Of a stretch of 64,000 bases of DNA, positions 30,344-40,545 are shown piece by piece; position 1 is the stretch's first letter, and every line of letters starts with the position of its first letter. The translations under genes and the position numbers were made by a program. The stretch is from positions 7,478,001 through 7,542,000 of the forward strand of contig NZ_CP029425.2 in the NCBI RefSeq assembly GCF_002278135.3, in the 5' to 3' direction. The notes below the pieces were generated by a model, which saw only the letters and a list, made by a program, of their open reading frames with translations, searched no databases and was not told the origin of the DNA. This DNA is from Bradyrhizobium ottawaense. Lineage in GTDB: Bacteria > Pseudomonadota > Alphaproteobacteria > Rhizobiales > Xanthobacteraceae.

Positions 30344-31110
30344 TTCGATCAACTGCGCGTTCTTGTCCGATCTAACGACGATCACGCACCGGGCAACCTC
30401 TTTGCGGCCGGAACCGCGACCTGCCCTAACGTTATTAGGAGCTAATTCTTGCCCGCCAAAGCATTACCGGCTACTGTCGGCTGCAAAACAACCTTTGACC
30501 TTGCGAGAGACGGAGGGTACGCCGGCTCGATTCATTCCAGGTCGTGATCAAAGTAATGCCGGCCCAGAGCGATCAGCGCCCCTAGCATTTAACTCCACCT
30601 GGAGCGAAGCTATATGCTCCATTGCAGAGCGGTTCCCGAGAGCGCTCGGCAAGCACGAGATTGGTTGTGCTCAGCCCAGCCGCGGTGACGACGAAATGGA
30701 GCTTCGCCAGGACGCCCCTCATGTCTTGGTCACCGCTTTTCCGGTGAAAGCGCTTTGAACGATGCCCAGCCCAAGGAATTGTTACGTCCGCTGACGCGTG
30801 CGGGTTGGACTTGTCTATAGGGCCGCCGCTTCGTTATCGATTCCCAGCGCTCCGGCTATCGTCAAGCTCCCACATCATGTGTGGCAGACCTCTGGTCCAA
30901 CCCGTCAAACGTGCTCGGCGCAACACGTCCCCACCACGGCCGGGCTATCACACAGGTGTCCTCGCCGCAGCGAGCATCGGCAGCAACTGGTTTGTACTGT
31001 AGCCCCCAATTTCTTAGGGCAAACAAATCAGTCAGCAACTGCTAAGCTAAGGAGGACCGAGGAGACAGCATTGATGTCTCCTGTGTCAGAACGTAACCTA
31101 AGTTCGTCTG
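30344..31110. other. Gene-poor stretch after the receiver gene
   Basis: No recognisable gene or RNA. Just before the IS256 element there is a short frame with a ribosome site (AGGAG, ATG at 31075, MSPVSERNLSSS) that is cut by the IS after 12 codons, so an unknown gene may have started here. Confidence 0.4.
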
Positions 31111-32502
31111 AGCTATGCGGGATTTTGGGTGACGAGGCGATCAGGCGGCGTGGTTTTCCGGCACTTGGATGACCTCGATGCCGTTTTCGAATCTGACACC
31201 TGCGATGACCTTCGGCAACTGATTTGTGCCTTTCAGCCGCCGCCAGGTCTTTGATGCGGCGCAGAGCAGCTTGAACACCATCAACTTGGCAGTCGTTGAC
31301 GATAACGAACCTTTCGTGCGCACCGTTCTGTGCCGGACCGTCGCGAACACGCTTTCGATGGGATTCGTCGTCCGCAAGTGGTCCCAATGCTCGGCGGGGA
31401 ATTCGTAGAACGCAAGCATTGCGTCGCGATCTTTCGTCAGGCACTCGACCGCCTTGTCGTACTTCGCTCCGTATTTCTCGGCAAAGACATCGATCGCCAC
31501 TTCGGCCGAAGCTCGGTTGGACGCCAAATAGACCTCGCGCAGATCCTTCTTCATGCTGGCCTGTACCGACACTGCGACTTTGTTCAAGATATTCGCGGTT
31601 TTGTGCACCCAGCACCGCTGATGTCGCGTGGCGGGAAAGACCTCGTCGAGCGCCTTCCAGAAGCCGAGCGCGCCGTCACCGACGGCGATTTCCGGGGCGA
31701 TCTTCAGCCCACGGGTTTTCGCCTCGACGAGCAGTTCGTGCCAGCTCTGCGTGCTCTCGCGCACGCCGACCTGGAAGCCGATGAGTTCCTTCTTGCCTTC
31801 CGGCGTCGCGCCGATCAGCACCAGCATGCATTCGCTGTGGTCTTCCATGCGAGCCTGCAGGAAGACGCCGTCCGCCCACACGTATACGTACCGGCGCGCC
31901 GACAGATCGCGCTTCTGCCAACGCTCGTACTCGAGCTGCCACTCCGTCGTCAGTCTGGAAACCACCCCCGGAGAAAGATTCGGCGCATCCTTGCCCAAGA
32001 GCGCCGCCAGCGCCTCCTGGAAGTCGCCCGTCGAGATGCCTCGCAGGTACAGAACCGGCAAAAGTGCATCCAAGCTCTTCGTGCGCCGTGCCCACAACGG
32101 CAGGATCGCCGAGGTGAAGCGGATCCGCTCGCCATCGCTGGTCACCGCGCGATCGCGAATCTTTACCCGGGCGACTTCGACGGCGCCGATCCCCGTCTGG
32201 ATCGTCCGCACTGGACCATGGCCGTGCCGCACGAGGCGGTCGCGGCCATCGGGACGCTTCAAGCCCTTCATCGCGGCGAGAAACGCCTCGGCTTCCATCT
32301 CGACAGCCTGCGCAAGCAGCTGCCGAGCACCAGATCGCAAAATATTCGTCAGTGGATCGTCGATCTCATCGGGCTGACGCAGTGGGACAATGTTGCTATG
32401 CTCGTTCATGGCGTATCGCTCTCCTTGAGGTTCTGGCAGGCTCGACACCCGCCTCGATACGCCGCCTATCTCATTCCGTCATCACCCAGTTTCCCGCATA
32501 GC
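31110..32502 (-). mobile_element. IS256-family element
   Basis: Terminal inverted repeats GAGCTATGCGGGATTTTGGG at the left and the complement of GAGCTATGCGGGAAACTGGG at the right enclose one transposase gene. CGTCTG occurs at both borders, but no full 8-9 bp duplication is clear. The IS21 sequence begins abruptly at the right border and its missing left end is not found on the other side, so a deletion accompanied or followed insertion. Confidence 0.88.
31141..32409 (-). CDS. IS256-family (mutator-type) transposase
   Basis: About 422 residues from MNEHSNIVPLRQ (ribosome site GGAGAG ahead). DDE residues lie in the family motifs: D in VYVWADGVFLQ, D in AVGDGALGFWKAL, and E in TTNPIESVFATVRHRT. 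RCWVHKTANILNK is also typical. It appears intact. Confidence 0.93.
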   Translation of the reverse strand: MNEHSNIVPLRQPDEIDDPLTNILRSGARQLLAQAVEMEAEAFLAAMKGLKRPDGRDRLVRHGHGPVRTIQTGIGAVEVARVKIRDRAVTSDGERIRFTSAILPLWARRTKSLDALLPVLYLRGISTGDFQEALAALLGKDAPNLSPGVVSRLTTEWQLEYERWQKRDLSARRYVYVWADGVFLQARMEDHSECMLVLIGATPEGKKELIGFQVGVRESTQSWHELLVEAKTRGLKIAPEIAVGDGALGFWKALDEVFPATRHQRCWVHKTANILNKVAVSVQASMKKDLREVYLASNRASAEVAIDVFAEKYGAKYDKAVECLTKDRDAMLAFYEFPAEHWDHLRTTNPIESVFATVRHRTVRTKGSLSSTTAKLMVFKLLCAASKTWRRLKGTNQLPKVIAGVRFENGIEVIQVPENHAA

Positions 32503-33744
32503 TCGTCTGCTGGGTTGAGCTGGCCGCTTCCGGAGGGAATGACCGATGAAGACCTGGAGCTTTTGCTTTTCCCGGCCCCACGACCAGCGTCTCAGAGCCC
32601 GCAGCGGCCGGTGCCCGACTGGAGCTACATCGATAAAGAGCTCCGCCGGCGCAACGTAACCCGTCGCCTGCTCTGGGAGGAGTATCGCGCCGTTAATCCC
32701 GACGGTTTCGGGTACACGTGGTTCTGCACTACCTACGAGGCCTGGAAGGGGCGGGTCCGACCTTCGATGCGGCAGATTCATCTGGGCGGCGAGAAGGTGT
32801 TCGTGGATTTCGCCGGCGACACCATCGACATCGTCGATCCCCTGACCGGGGAAGTGCAGCCGATGAAGCTGTTCGTCGCGGCGATGGGCGCTTCGAACTA
32901 CACCTACGCCGAGGCCTGCCCCAGCGAGAGCTTGGCCGACTGGATCCGGGCCCACGTCAACTTGTTCACGTTTTTGAGCGGAACGCCGACGTTCGTGGTC
33001 TGCGACAACCTCAAAGCCGCCGTCAGCAACCCCGACCGCTACGATCCCGGCCTCAATCGCACTTATGCCGAGATGGCGAGCCATTACGGCACCGCCATTC
33101 TCGCCGCACGGCCGCGGCGCCCAAAAGACAAGGCGAAGGTCGAGGTCGCGGTGCAAATCGCCCAGCGCTGGATTCTGGCCCGGCTGCGCAATCAGCGCTT
33201 CTTTTCCCGGGCCGAGCTCAACGCCGCCATCAAGACACTCGTCGACGAACTCAATGCTCGTCAAATGCGTGGCTTCGGCTCAAGCCGCGCCGAACTGTTT
33301 GCCGAACTCGACAAACCCAAGCTAACCCCGCTGCCAGATCAGCCTTATGCCTTCGCACGCTGGAAGCGCTGCCGCCTCGCTCCCGATTATCATGTCGAGG
33401 TCGACGGCCATTGGTACTCCGCGCCGTATCGTCTGATTGGCGAGCTGGTCGATGCCCGTATCGACGATCGGACGGTCGAGATCTTCCACAAGGGCCAGCG
33501 GATCGCCAGCCATGCCCGCGCGCCCAACCGACGCGGACACACCACCATCGCCGACCACATGCCCAGCGCCCATCGCCGCTACGGCAAATGGACCCCCGCC
33601 GCGGTGATCGCCGCCGGCGAGCGGATCGGTCCTTCGACAGCAGCGTTTTTCCAGGCCGCGATCGACGCCCGGCCCCATCCAGAACAAGGCTTTCGAACCT
33701 GCCTTGGCATTCTGGCGCTCGTCAAAAGCTACGGCGCCGACTGA
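32503..33744 (+). pseudogene. istA fragment (IS21 transposase, N-terminus missing)
   Basis: The frame begins directly at the IS256 border with SAGLSWPLPEGMTD and lacks about the first 47 residues (the helix-turn-helix in copy 2). The DDE domain is present: VFVDFAGDTIDIVDP, VCDNLKAAV, and PKDKAKVEVAVQI. It ends at 33744, six bases before istB. Confidence 0.88.
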
Positions 33745-33749
33745 CCGGA

Positions 33750-34459
33750 ATGGCCAAGGCCTTCGAGGAGCAGCGCCGATCGCCCGATCTCGAAGCCCTG
33801 CCGTTCGAAGATCGCATCGGCCTGTTGGTCGACCGCGAAGCCGCCGAACGCGACACCAGGCGGCTCACCACGCGCCTCAAGATCGCCGCACTGCGCCAGA
33901 CTGCTTGCGTCGAGGACGTCGATCTGCGCACCCCGCGGGGCATCGACCGCGCCGTTTTCGCCAAACTCGTCGAAGGTCGCTGGATCGATCGCCACGAGAA
34001 TTTGCTCGTCACCGGGGCAACCGGCCTGGGCAAAAGTTGGTTAGCCTGCGCGCTCGGCCACAAGGCCTGCCGCGACAACCGATCAGTCCTCTATCATCGC
34101 GTTCCAAGGCTGTTCGAGGCGCTCGCGCTCGCGCGCGGAGACGGACGCTACGCCCGGCTCCTCAAAAGCCTCGGCCGCGCTCAGCTTCTGATTTTGGATG
34201 ATTGGGGACTATCGGTGCTCACCGCCGCGGAACGCCGCGATCTGCTCGAAATCCTCGAGGACCGACATGGCCGCGCATCCACCATCGTCACAAGTCAGCT
34301 CCCGTGGACACCTGGCATGGAGCCATTGGGGACCCCACGGTCGCCGACGCCATTCTCGATCGCCTCGTCCACAACGCCCACCGCCTCCAGCTCACCGGAG
34401 AAAGCATGCGAAAACGCAGCGCCAAAACCATCACCCTTGACGGCCAACCAGAACACTGA
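33750..34459 (+). pseudogene. istB (IS21 helper ATPase), frameshifted
   Basis: An AAA+ helper of about 236 residues: the Walker A motif VTGATGLGKSWLA and Walker B LLILDDWG are visible. Near 34303 a base is missing (CTCCCGTGGACA where CTCCCGGTGGAC is expected), so the normal C-terminus ([19 protein letters not shown]) is in another frame. Copy 2 carries exactly the same lesion. Confidence 0.82.
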
Positions 34460-34660
34460 CTCTATCTCCCATCGGCCGTAGCGGGCTGCTCACGATCGTC
34501 TGAATTCAGTGCTCACGATCGCGCGAAATCGATGCACACGATCCGTGAAATCCGCAGATGCTCCCGGTGCGGGTCTATCGAGGGCTGTAAAGGGTGGTTT
34601 GTTGCTGATCGCCAGCATGCCAGATCGAAGCCCTGGTTCATATTTTGAAAGTGAGAACGG

Positions 34661-37600
34661 ATGGATTTCCCCTCGACCAAGCGGGTGCGTGAACAATCGG
34701 ACAGCACGGGCCCGCAAGAGAGCTCACCCGCGGCTCCGTCCGCAGCCGCGGCGACCTTTGAGCGGCAATTGAGCGAGATCGGCAGTTCAGGTGAAGGTGA
34801 TGGAGCAATGCCGGCCGCCTCGACGCCGCAGCCGGCTCAGTCAAAAGGGATTCTGAGAAGGCTCAGCAAAAGCCCCCTTTATTCCCAGGATGCTCCCCTT
34901 ATTTTGGGGCTTGAGAAGGCCCTCATCAAGGGCGGGGCCGCCAAAGGCACCGCACGAAATAATCTATATTCTCTTCGCAGCTTTGGCCAGTGGCTCTTCG
35001 CAAATAACAAAGATCCCATTGCTGCTCGGCTCGACGACGAAGAGTCGCTGACCGTTGATGCGCGCGTGTTCGAAAAGCGTCCCGCGACACTCCTTAGGGC
35101 AATAGACCATCTCAGGACCTCGCGGTCGACGGGCGGAATCGTGCCGATCGCAGGCCGCACTGAGTTGCATCCTTATCCCCAGGACGCAGCTCTGATCGAA
35201 GGGTACAAAAACGACGCAGCGACAGATACCGGCAAGAAGGATGCAAGCAAGAATGCAACTGCTCTTCGCAGTTTCAGCGACTACCTGCGTGAAAACAGCA
35301 AGAAGGGCATTGCTGCTCGTCTTTCAGACGAGGCGTTGGATGGAGATGTCAAGAGCTATAAGAGGGCCCCCGGTGCTGATTCAAGGATCGGTGCCGCTCT
35401 GGCTCATCTCCGAAAATCGCAGGCGGGCGCTAAGGCGATGGAGCTCGAGCGCCATATTGATTCCGAAGACGCGGCCCTGAAGGAGTCGAGGCAGGTCGGC
35501 GACGCTGCTGCGCAGCACAGTTCGTTGCAGAAAGCTGGCAGTTGGCCAGAGGAATTGCTTCCTGCGGAAGGCCATGATCAGAATTTGCTTTTGGGTCCGA
35601 TGGACGAACCCGGCCCGCCGTCCTCGGCGCCGCAACCGGCTCAGTCAACTGGGGTTGCGATAGGGCACAAGAAGCGGCCTCTTCATTCCGAGGATGTTCC
35701 CCTTATTGCGGGGTTTGAGGAGGCCCTCCGGAATGGGAGCGCCGCCGAACGCACCGTCCGAAACTATCTATCTTCTCTTCGCAGCTTTGGCCAGAGGCTC
35801 TACGCAAATAACAAAAAGAGCATTTTTGCTCGGCTCGACGACGAAGAGTCACTGACCGCTGATGCGCGCGAGTTGTTCGAAAAGCGTCCCGCGACACTCC
35901 TTAGGGCAATAGACCATCTCAGGACCTCGCGGTTGACGGGCGGAATCGTGCCGATCGCAGGCCGCACTGAGTTGCATCCTTATCCCCAGGACGCAGCTCT
36001 CATCGAAGAGTACAAAAACGAAGCAGCGACAGATACCGGCAAGAAGGAAGAAGCCAGGAAGGATGCAACGGCTCTTCGCAGTTTCAGTGACTACCTGCGT
36101 GAAAACAACAAGAAGGGCATTGCTGGTCGGCTTTCAGGCAAGGCGCTGGATGGAGATGTCAAGAGCTATAAGAAGGACGCCGGTGCTGATTCGAGGATCG
36201 GTGCCGCTCTGGCTCATCTCCGAAAATCACAGGCGGGCCCTAAAGCGATGGAGCTCGAGCGCCATATTGATCCCGAAGACGCGGCCCTGATGGAGTCGAG
36301 ACAGGTCGGCGACGCCGCTGCGCAGCACAGTGCGTGGCAGAAAGCTGGCAGTTGGCCAGAGGAATTGCTTCCTGCGGAAGGCCACGATCAGGATTTGGGC
36401 CGGATGGACGAACCCGGCCCGTCGTCCTCGGCGCCGCAGCCGGCTCAGTCAACTGGAATTTTGATAGGGCACGACAAGCAGCCTCTTCATACCGAGGATG
36501 CTCCCCTTATTTCGGGGCTTGAGGAGGCCCTCCGTAATGGGAACGCCGCCGAACGCACTGCCAGGGGCTATGTACGTACTCTTCTCAGCTTTGGCCACTG
36601 GCTCTTCGCAAATAACAAAGATCCCATTGCTGCTCGGCTCGACGACGAAAAGTCACTGACCGCTGATGCGCGCGAGTTCATCGGAAAGGGTAATCCCTTA
36701 AGGCTTCTTGCGGCGATAGTTCATCTCCGAACCTCGCAGTCGACGGGCGGAGTCGTGCGGATCGCAGGCCGCACTGAGTTGCATCCTTATCCCCAGGACG
36801 CGGCTCTCATCGAAGAGTACAAAAACGAAGCAGCGACAGATACCGGCAAGAAGGATGCAAGCAGGAAGGATGCAACTGCTCTTCGCAGTTTCAGCGACTA
36901 CCTGCGTGACAACAACAGGCCGGGCATTGCTGCTGGGCTCGGCACGTCGTTTGATGGAGATGTCGAGAGCTATAGGAAGGTCGCCGGTGCTGATTCCAGG
37001 ATTGGTGCCGCACTGGCTCGTCTCCGAAAATCGCAGGCCGGCGCTGAGGCGATGGAGCACGAGCGCCATATTGATCCCGAAGAGGCGGCCCTGAGGGAGT
37101 CGAGGCGGGTCGGCGACGCCGCTGCGCAGCACATTGCGTCGCAGAAGGGTGGCAATTGGCCAGAGGAATTGCTTCCTGCGGAAGGCCATGATCAGGATTT
37201 GCTTTTGGGGCTGATGGATGAACCCGGCCCGTCGTCCTCGGCGCCGCAGTCGGCTCAGTCAACTTGGATTGTGATAGGGAAGAGGAAGCAGCCTCTTTAT
37301 TCCGTGGATGCTCCCCTTATTTCGGGGCTTGAGAGGGCCCTCATCAAGGGCGGGTTCAGCAAATCCGCTGCCGAGCAGCACGGAGGTTCCCTTCGTAGCT
37401 TTAGCCGTTGGCTTTTCGCAAAAGAAAAACCGAGCATTCGTGATCGGCTCGACAATAAGTCGCTGACCGATGGCGGTGAGGTGCTCGAGTTCACCGGAGA
37501 GGGTAATCCAAAGAGACTCGTTCAGGCAATCGACTATCTCCGGACCTTGCGGTCGACGGGCGAAGTGCCGATCTCACGACGCGCTAAGCTGAATCCTCAC

Positions 37601-39811
37601 CCCCAGAACGTGGCCTTTATCAATCCCGAAGACACGGTACTGATGGAGCCGAGGCGCGTCGACGCCGCCGCTGCGCAGCACAGCGCGTCGCAGGAAACTG
37701 GCCGTCGGCCAGAGGAGCTTCCCGCGGAAGGCCGCGATCAGGATTTGCTTTTGGGGCTGATGGACGAACCCCGCTCGTCGTCATCTCTCGAGCCAGCCGC
37801 GCGCCATGACCAGGCACCGGATCCCGGAGAGCCCGACCGCCAGCAGTCCCCGGACGAGCCGATGGCTGCGCTTGCCAGGAGCAACCGCCTGCCAAGCGAG
37901 GAGGTCCTCATCAACGATGAGCATGACACAGCTGAGTTGAGGCCAGCGAAGAGGCAGAGGACCCTAAACAATCCGCAAGGCGTTGCCGGCGAGCGGCAGC
38001 TGAGCGAGATCGCCAATTCAGGCGGCCAGCCGACACCGGCGCCTACCCATCAACAGGGTACGTCGTCATGGGAGACGCAGCCGATGCTGCTGCGGAGCGG
38101 CTACGAAGATGTCACGGCGCCGCATGCGGTCGCGACGTACGTCGGGGGCGCCGCTGCGCAGCACAGCGCGCGGCAGCGAGCTGTCAGTCGGCCATTGGTC
38201 CTCCCGGAAGGTTACGATCAGGATCTGCGCTTAATGGTGGAAGACGGCCCATCGTGGCCCGAGGTTCCTCCTGAGCAGGCGCAGGACATAGTCCAAGCTG
38301 GGCAGGAACCTGCCCGGCTGACCGTGGAAGCAGCGCCAACGCACTCTGCCAGGGCTCGCTCAAATACCTACGGCGGTATTGAGGTGTCGTTTAATCCGAA
38401 TTCGCCCGCATCATTTGAGTTGCGTGACAATGCTTGCAGCCCGGCGCCTGGCTTTCCGCCGCCGTTTGCCGGGCCGGTACCGGGGCATCACCAGGGCGCT
38501 CAACAGCTCGGCTCGCCGCAGGGGCTTTCTCCGGTGTCCGCCCACTCGGACGATGACGCTTTGGCGTGGTTGAGCGAGGAGCTTGCGCGGCAGATGCAAG
38601 AACCGGCATCACCATCAACTGCCAGGGCTCAGGATCTCTATCGTGGATTTAAGGCACTGCTTGATCCGGATGTGGCCGAGTTGGATGACAGTGCTCACTT
38701 TGCGCCAGCGCCTTCTGCCAGGGCTCGCTCAGACACCTACGGCGGTCTTGAGGTATCGTTTAATCCGAATTCGCCCACATCATTTGAGTTGCGCGACAAT
38801 GCTTGGAGCCGGGCGCCTGGCTTTCCGCCGCCGTTTGCCGGCCCGGTACCGGGGCATCACCAGGGCGCTCGACAGCTCGGCTCGCCGCAGGGGCTTTCTC
38901 CGGTGTCCGCCCACTCGGACGATGACGCTTTGGCGTGGTTGAGCGAGGAGCTTGCGCGGCAGATGCAAGAACCGGCATCACCATCAACTGCCAGGGCTCA
39001 GGATCTCTATCGTGGGTTTGGGGCACTGCTTGATCCGGATGCGGCCGAGTTGGATGACAGTGCTCACTTTGCGCCAGCGCCTTCTGCCAGGGCTCGTTCA
39101 GACACCTACGACGGTCTTCCATTGGTTGATCTGACCGCGCCCGCACCGTCCCCATTGCGCGACGATATCGTGCGGCGGTTTCCGATCACCTCCTCCGATG
39201 CTCAGATCGGGGCGTTGAATCCGATAGCCTTGTCCCACAACCGCGGGCTGGTGCTCGAGCACACGGAATGGCTGGGCGACGAGCATATCCTCAGGGATTA
39301 CCAGCTTCAGGAGCTGGATTTGCAGAGGAGCGATTCGGATCTCGCCGCCCGGACGCGGTTCGTAGATCCCCTCGAAGCGCTGCGGCTGCGCCTGGGCGCG
39401 GAGAGCGACGTGCTACGCGTATTCCATCGCATCGTCCATGATCGGCGTGATAACGATACAGCCGACTTCCTGTTGCTGCCAGTGAACGATGCCAGTGCTA
39501 CGGACCGCGGCAGGCATTGGTCGCTGCTGTTCGTTGATCGCAGCAACCGGCAACGGCCTGTCGCCTATCACTACGATTCCTACGGGAGATACAACGAGAC
39601 GCATGCAAGACAACTCGCAGAAAGGCTGAACCTCGCCCTGCAGCCCGCCGGCATGGCCCAGCAGCAGAACACTTATGATTGCGGCGTCTTTGTCGTGGAC
39701 GGCACGCGGGAGCTGGTTAGGCAATTGGCGCAAGGACGGGAGCCAGACCAGCTGAACCTCAGCAACGTCGTTGCCAATCGGCAGGCACTGCAAGCGCGAC
39801 TCAGGGGTTGA
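34661..39811 (+). CDS. Putative type III effector with C-terminal Ulp1/C48 protease domain (paralogue 1)
   Basis: 1716 residues. The N-terminus is polar and Ser/Pro/Ala-rich (MDFPSTKRVREQSDSTG), as in secreted effectors. Residues about 72-980 hold three tandem 268-270-residue units plus a partial fourth, each made of two modules like the core-binding fold of tyrosine recombinases (DAPLISGLEEALRNG, LRSFSDYLRENNKKGI). Then comes a basic, NLS-like PAKRQRTL, two 123-residue repeats (about 1229-1474), and a C48 domain: His1619 (HWSLLFVDRS), Asp1639 (YHYDSYG), Gln1669 and Cys1674 (NTYDCGVFVVDG). Ulp1-type effectors of bradyrhizobia (NopD, Bel2-5) remove SUMO from plant proteins in the nucleus and influence nodulation. 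I infer such a role. No tts box is visible upstream; an IS21 end lies 105 bases away. Confidence 0.85.
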   Translation: MDFPSTKRVREQSDSTGPQESSPAAPSAAAATFERQLSEIGSSGEGDGAMPAASTPQPAQSKGILRRLSKSPLYSQDAPLILGLEKALIKGGAAKGTARNNLYSLRSFGQWLFANNKDPIAARLDDEESLTVDARVFEKRPATLLRAIDHLRTSRSTGGIVPIAGRTELHPYPQDAALIEGYKNDAATDTGKKDASKNATALRSFSDYLRENSKKGIAARLSDEALDGDVKSYKRAPGADSRIGAALAHLRKSQAGAKAMELERHIDSEDAALKESRQVGDAAAQHSSLQKAGSWPEELLPAEGHDQNLLLGPMDEPGPPSSAPQPAQSTGVAIGHKKRPLHSEDVPLIAGFEEALRNGSAAERTVRNYLSSLRSFGQRLYANNKKSIFARLDDEESLTADARELFEKRPATLLRAIDHLRTSRLTGGIVPIAGRTELHPYPQDAALIEEYKNEAATDTGKKEEARKDATALRSFSDYLRENNKKGIAGRLSGKALDGDVKSYKKDAGADSRIGAALAHLRKSQAGPKAMELERHIDPEDAALMESRQVGDAAAQHSAWQKAGSWPEELLPAEGHDQDLGRMDEPGPSSSAPQPAQSTGILIGHDKQPLHTEDAPLISGLEEALRNGNAAERTARGYVRTLLSFGHWLFANNKDPIAARLDDEKSLTADAREFIGKGNPLRLLAAIVHLRTSQSTGGVVRIAGRTELHPYPQDAALIEEYKNEAATDTGKKDASRKDATALRSFSDYLRDNNRPGIAAGLGTSFDGDVESYRKVAGADSRIGAALARLRKSQAGAEAMEHERHIDPEEAALRESRRVGDAAAQHIASQKGGNWPEELLPAEGHDQDLLLGLMDEPGPSSSAPQSAQSTWIVIGKRKQPLYSVDAPLISGLERALIKGGFSKSAAEQHGGSLRSFSRWLFAKEKPSIRDRLDNKSLTDGGEVLEFTGEGNPKRLVQAIDYLRTLRSTGEVPISRRAKLNPHPQNVAFINPEDTVLMEPRRVDAAAAQHSASQETGRRPEELPAEGRDQDLLLGLMDEPRSSSSLEPAARHDQAPDPGEPDRQQSPDEPMAALARSNRLPSEEVLINDEHDTAELRPAKRQRTLNNPQGVAGERQLSEIANSGGQPTPAPTHQQGTSSWETQPMLLRSGYEDVTAPHAVATYVGGAAAQHSARQRAVSRPLVLPEGYDQDLRLMVEDGPSWPEVPPEQAQDIVQAGQEPARLTVEAAPTHSARARSNTYGGIEVSFNPNSPASFELRDNACSPAPGFPPPFAGPVPGHHQGAQQLGSPQGLSPVSAHSDDDALAWLSEELARQMQEPASPSTARAQDLYRGFKALLDPDVAELDDSAHFAPAPSARARSDTYGGLEVSFNPNSPTSFELRDNAWSRAPGFPPPFAGPVPGHHQGARQLGSPQGLSPVSAHSDDDALAWLSEELARQMQEPASPSTARAQDLYRGFGALLDPDAAELDDSAHFAPAPSARARSDTYDGLPLVDLTAPAPSPLRDDIVRRFPITSSDAQIGALNPIALSHNRGLVLEHTEWLGDEHILRDYQLQELDLQRSDSDLAARTRFVDPLEALRLRLGAESDVLRVFHRIVHDRRDNDTADFLLLPVNDASATDRGRHWSLLFVDRSNRQRPVAYHYDSYGRYNETHARQLAERLNLALQPAGMAQQQNTYDCGVFVVDGTRELVRQLAQGREPDQLNLSNVVANRQALQARLRG
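34874..37600 (+). repeat. Three-and-a-part tandem units of about 804 bp
   Basis: Units begin at 34874, 35678 and 36482 with a partial fourth from 37292. Spacings are 804, 804 and 810 bases, all multiples of three. The DNA is highly similar between units, showing duplication within the gene. Confidence 0.88.
38345..39082 (+). repeat. Two 369-bp direct repeats
   Basis: Starts at 38345 and 38714, with the next start-like copy at 39083. Each encodes 123 residues beginning SARARS-TYGG and containing PPPFAGPVPGHHQGA and DALAWLSEELARQMQEPASP. Differences are few, so the duplication is recent. Confidence 0.9.
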
Positions 39812-39960
39812 TGTCGCCGTGGGCGGACCCTCGCGGCGCTTCTCTTTGAGCTTGAATGACGGCTGGAAGAAGTTCACCAGCAGGCGCGCCGCGGCGTAGA
39901 GACGTGCCATCACGCGGGCCGTCTCGCCCCCGTCGAAGCGCCCGTATCCGACGAGCCGCC
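39806..39960 (-). pseudogene. Transposase/integrase C-terminal fragment
   Basis: The minus strand encodes RLLVNFFQPSFKLKEKRREG, a segment typical of the C-terminal part of certain DDE integrase-type transposases (ISNCY/IS481-like). It abuts the end of the effector gene and is fused to a ParB-like scrap. Confidence 0.55.
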
Positions 39961-40170
39961 GGACCACCGACAGCGCGATGCGGTTGTCGGCAAGGGCGAG
40001 CGCGCGACGCTGCGCTTCGGAAAGACCGGTCAGCTGACCGGCGCCTCGAGGAGACCGAGCTTTCGCGCGGCCAGGTATCGGCCTTCGCCCGCGATGATCG
40101 TGCCATCGCTGTCGACGAGCAGCGGGTACCGTCAAGTTAACGAATTGCAGCGGCCGAGGGGTAGACGACC
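39960..40170 (-). pseudogene. ParB-like domain fragment
   Basis: In two frames the minus strand gives DSDGTIIAGEGRYLAARKLG and LSEAQRRALALADNRIALS, matching the core of ParB/Srx-type nuclease domains often found in plasmid and integrative-element genes. Frame changes and missing ends show that it is a relic. Confidence 0.6.
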
Positions 40171-40194
40171 GGCATGCCGACCGCCCGGGACCCT

Positions 40195-40510
40195 CTTTAT
40201 CGCCGCCATCGCTTCCCATCGGAAGTGATCAGCTATGCCGTTTGGTTGTATTTCCGGTTTCCCAGCGGCTCATGAAGAAGCTCTTGAAATCCGCCGGCAC
40301 GCCGCCGCGCGTGATGATCACGGACAAGCGTTCGCACGGCGCTGCGAGGGCGAAGATGGGCTTTTTCGTCGAACATCGCCAGCACAGAGCTCTCAACAAT
40401 CGGGCTGAGAATTCTCATCAGCCGACGCGGCAACGCGGCGGATCATGAAGCGTTTCAAATCGTCCCGTCAGGCTCAACGGTTTCTGTCACTTCACGTTCC
40501 AGGCATCGTA
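40195..40510 (+). pseudogene. IS6-family transposase remnant, internally deleted
   Basis: The start RHRFPSEVISYAVWLYFRFP (IS6 N-terminus) runs directly into MKKLLKSAGTPPRVMITDK and [20 protein letters not shown] (IS6 C-terminus). The middle, including most of the DDE core, is gone. A second IS6 scrap lies at 49258. Confidence 0.8.
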
Positions 40511-40545
40511 AGTGGATCCGTAATCCCCGGGAAATTGACGAAACC

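Larger units (their letters stand above)
32503..34556 (+). mobile_element. IS21-family element, copy 1 (left end missing)
   Basis: Contains the last three quarters of istA and istB, and ends after repeated GCTCACGATCG/GCACACGATC boxes (about 34490-34545), the multiple terminal sites expected of IS21 elements. An almost identical inverted copy lies at 57606-59900. The left end was lost at the IS256 element. The right end lies 105 bases before the first Ulp1-type effector gene. Confidence 0.88.

Noticed and set aside
31031..31062. tts-box-like GTCAGC...AAGCT before the IS256 element
   Set aside because: The centre (TCGAA) is absent and the box would end almost at the ribosome site, leaving no room for a transcript start.
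31330..32502. Long plus-strand frame running into istA
   Set aside because: Antisense of the IS256 transposase joined by chance to the istA fragment; only the part from about 32503 is real.
40028..40043. 16-bp perfect palindrome CCGGTCAGCTGACCGG
   Set aside because: It lies within ParB-like coding relic sequence; GC-rich DNA gives such palindromes by chance and no promoter is near.
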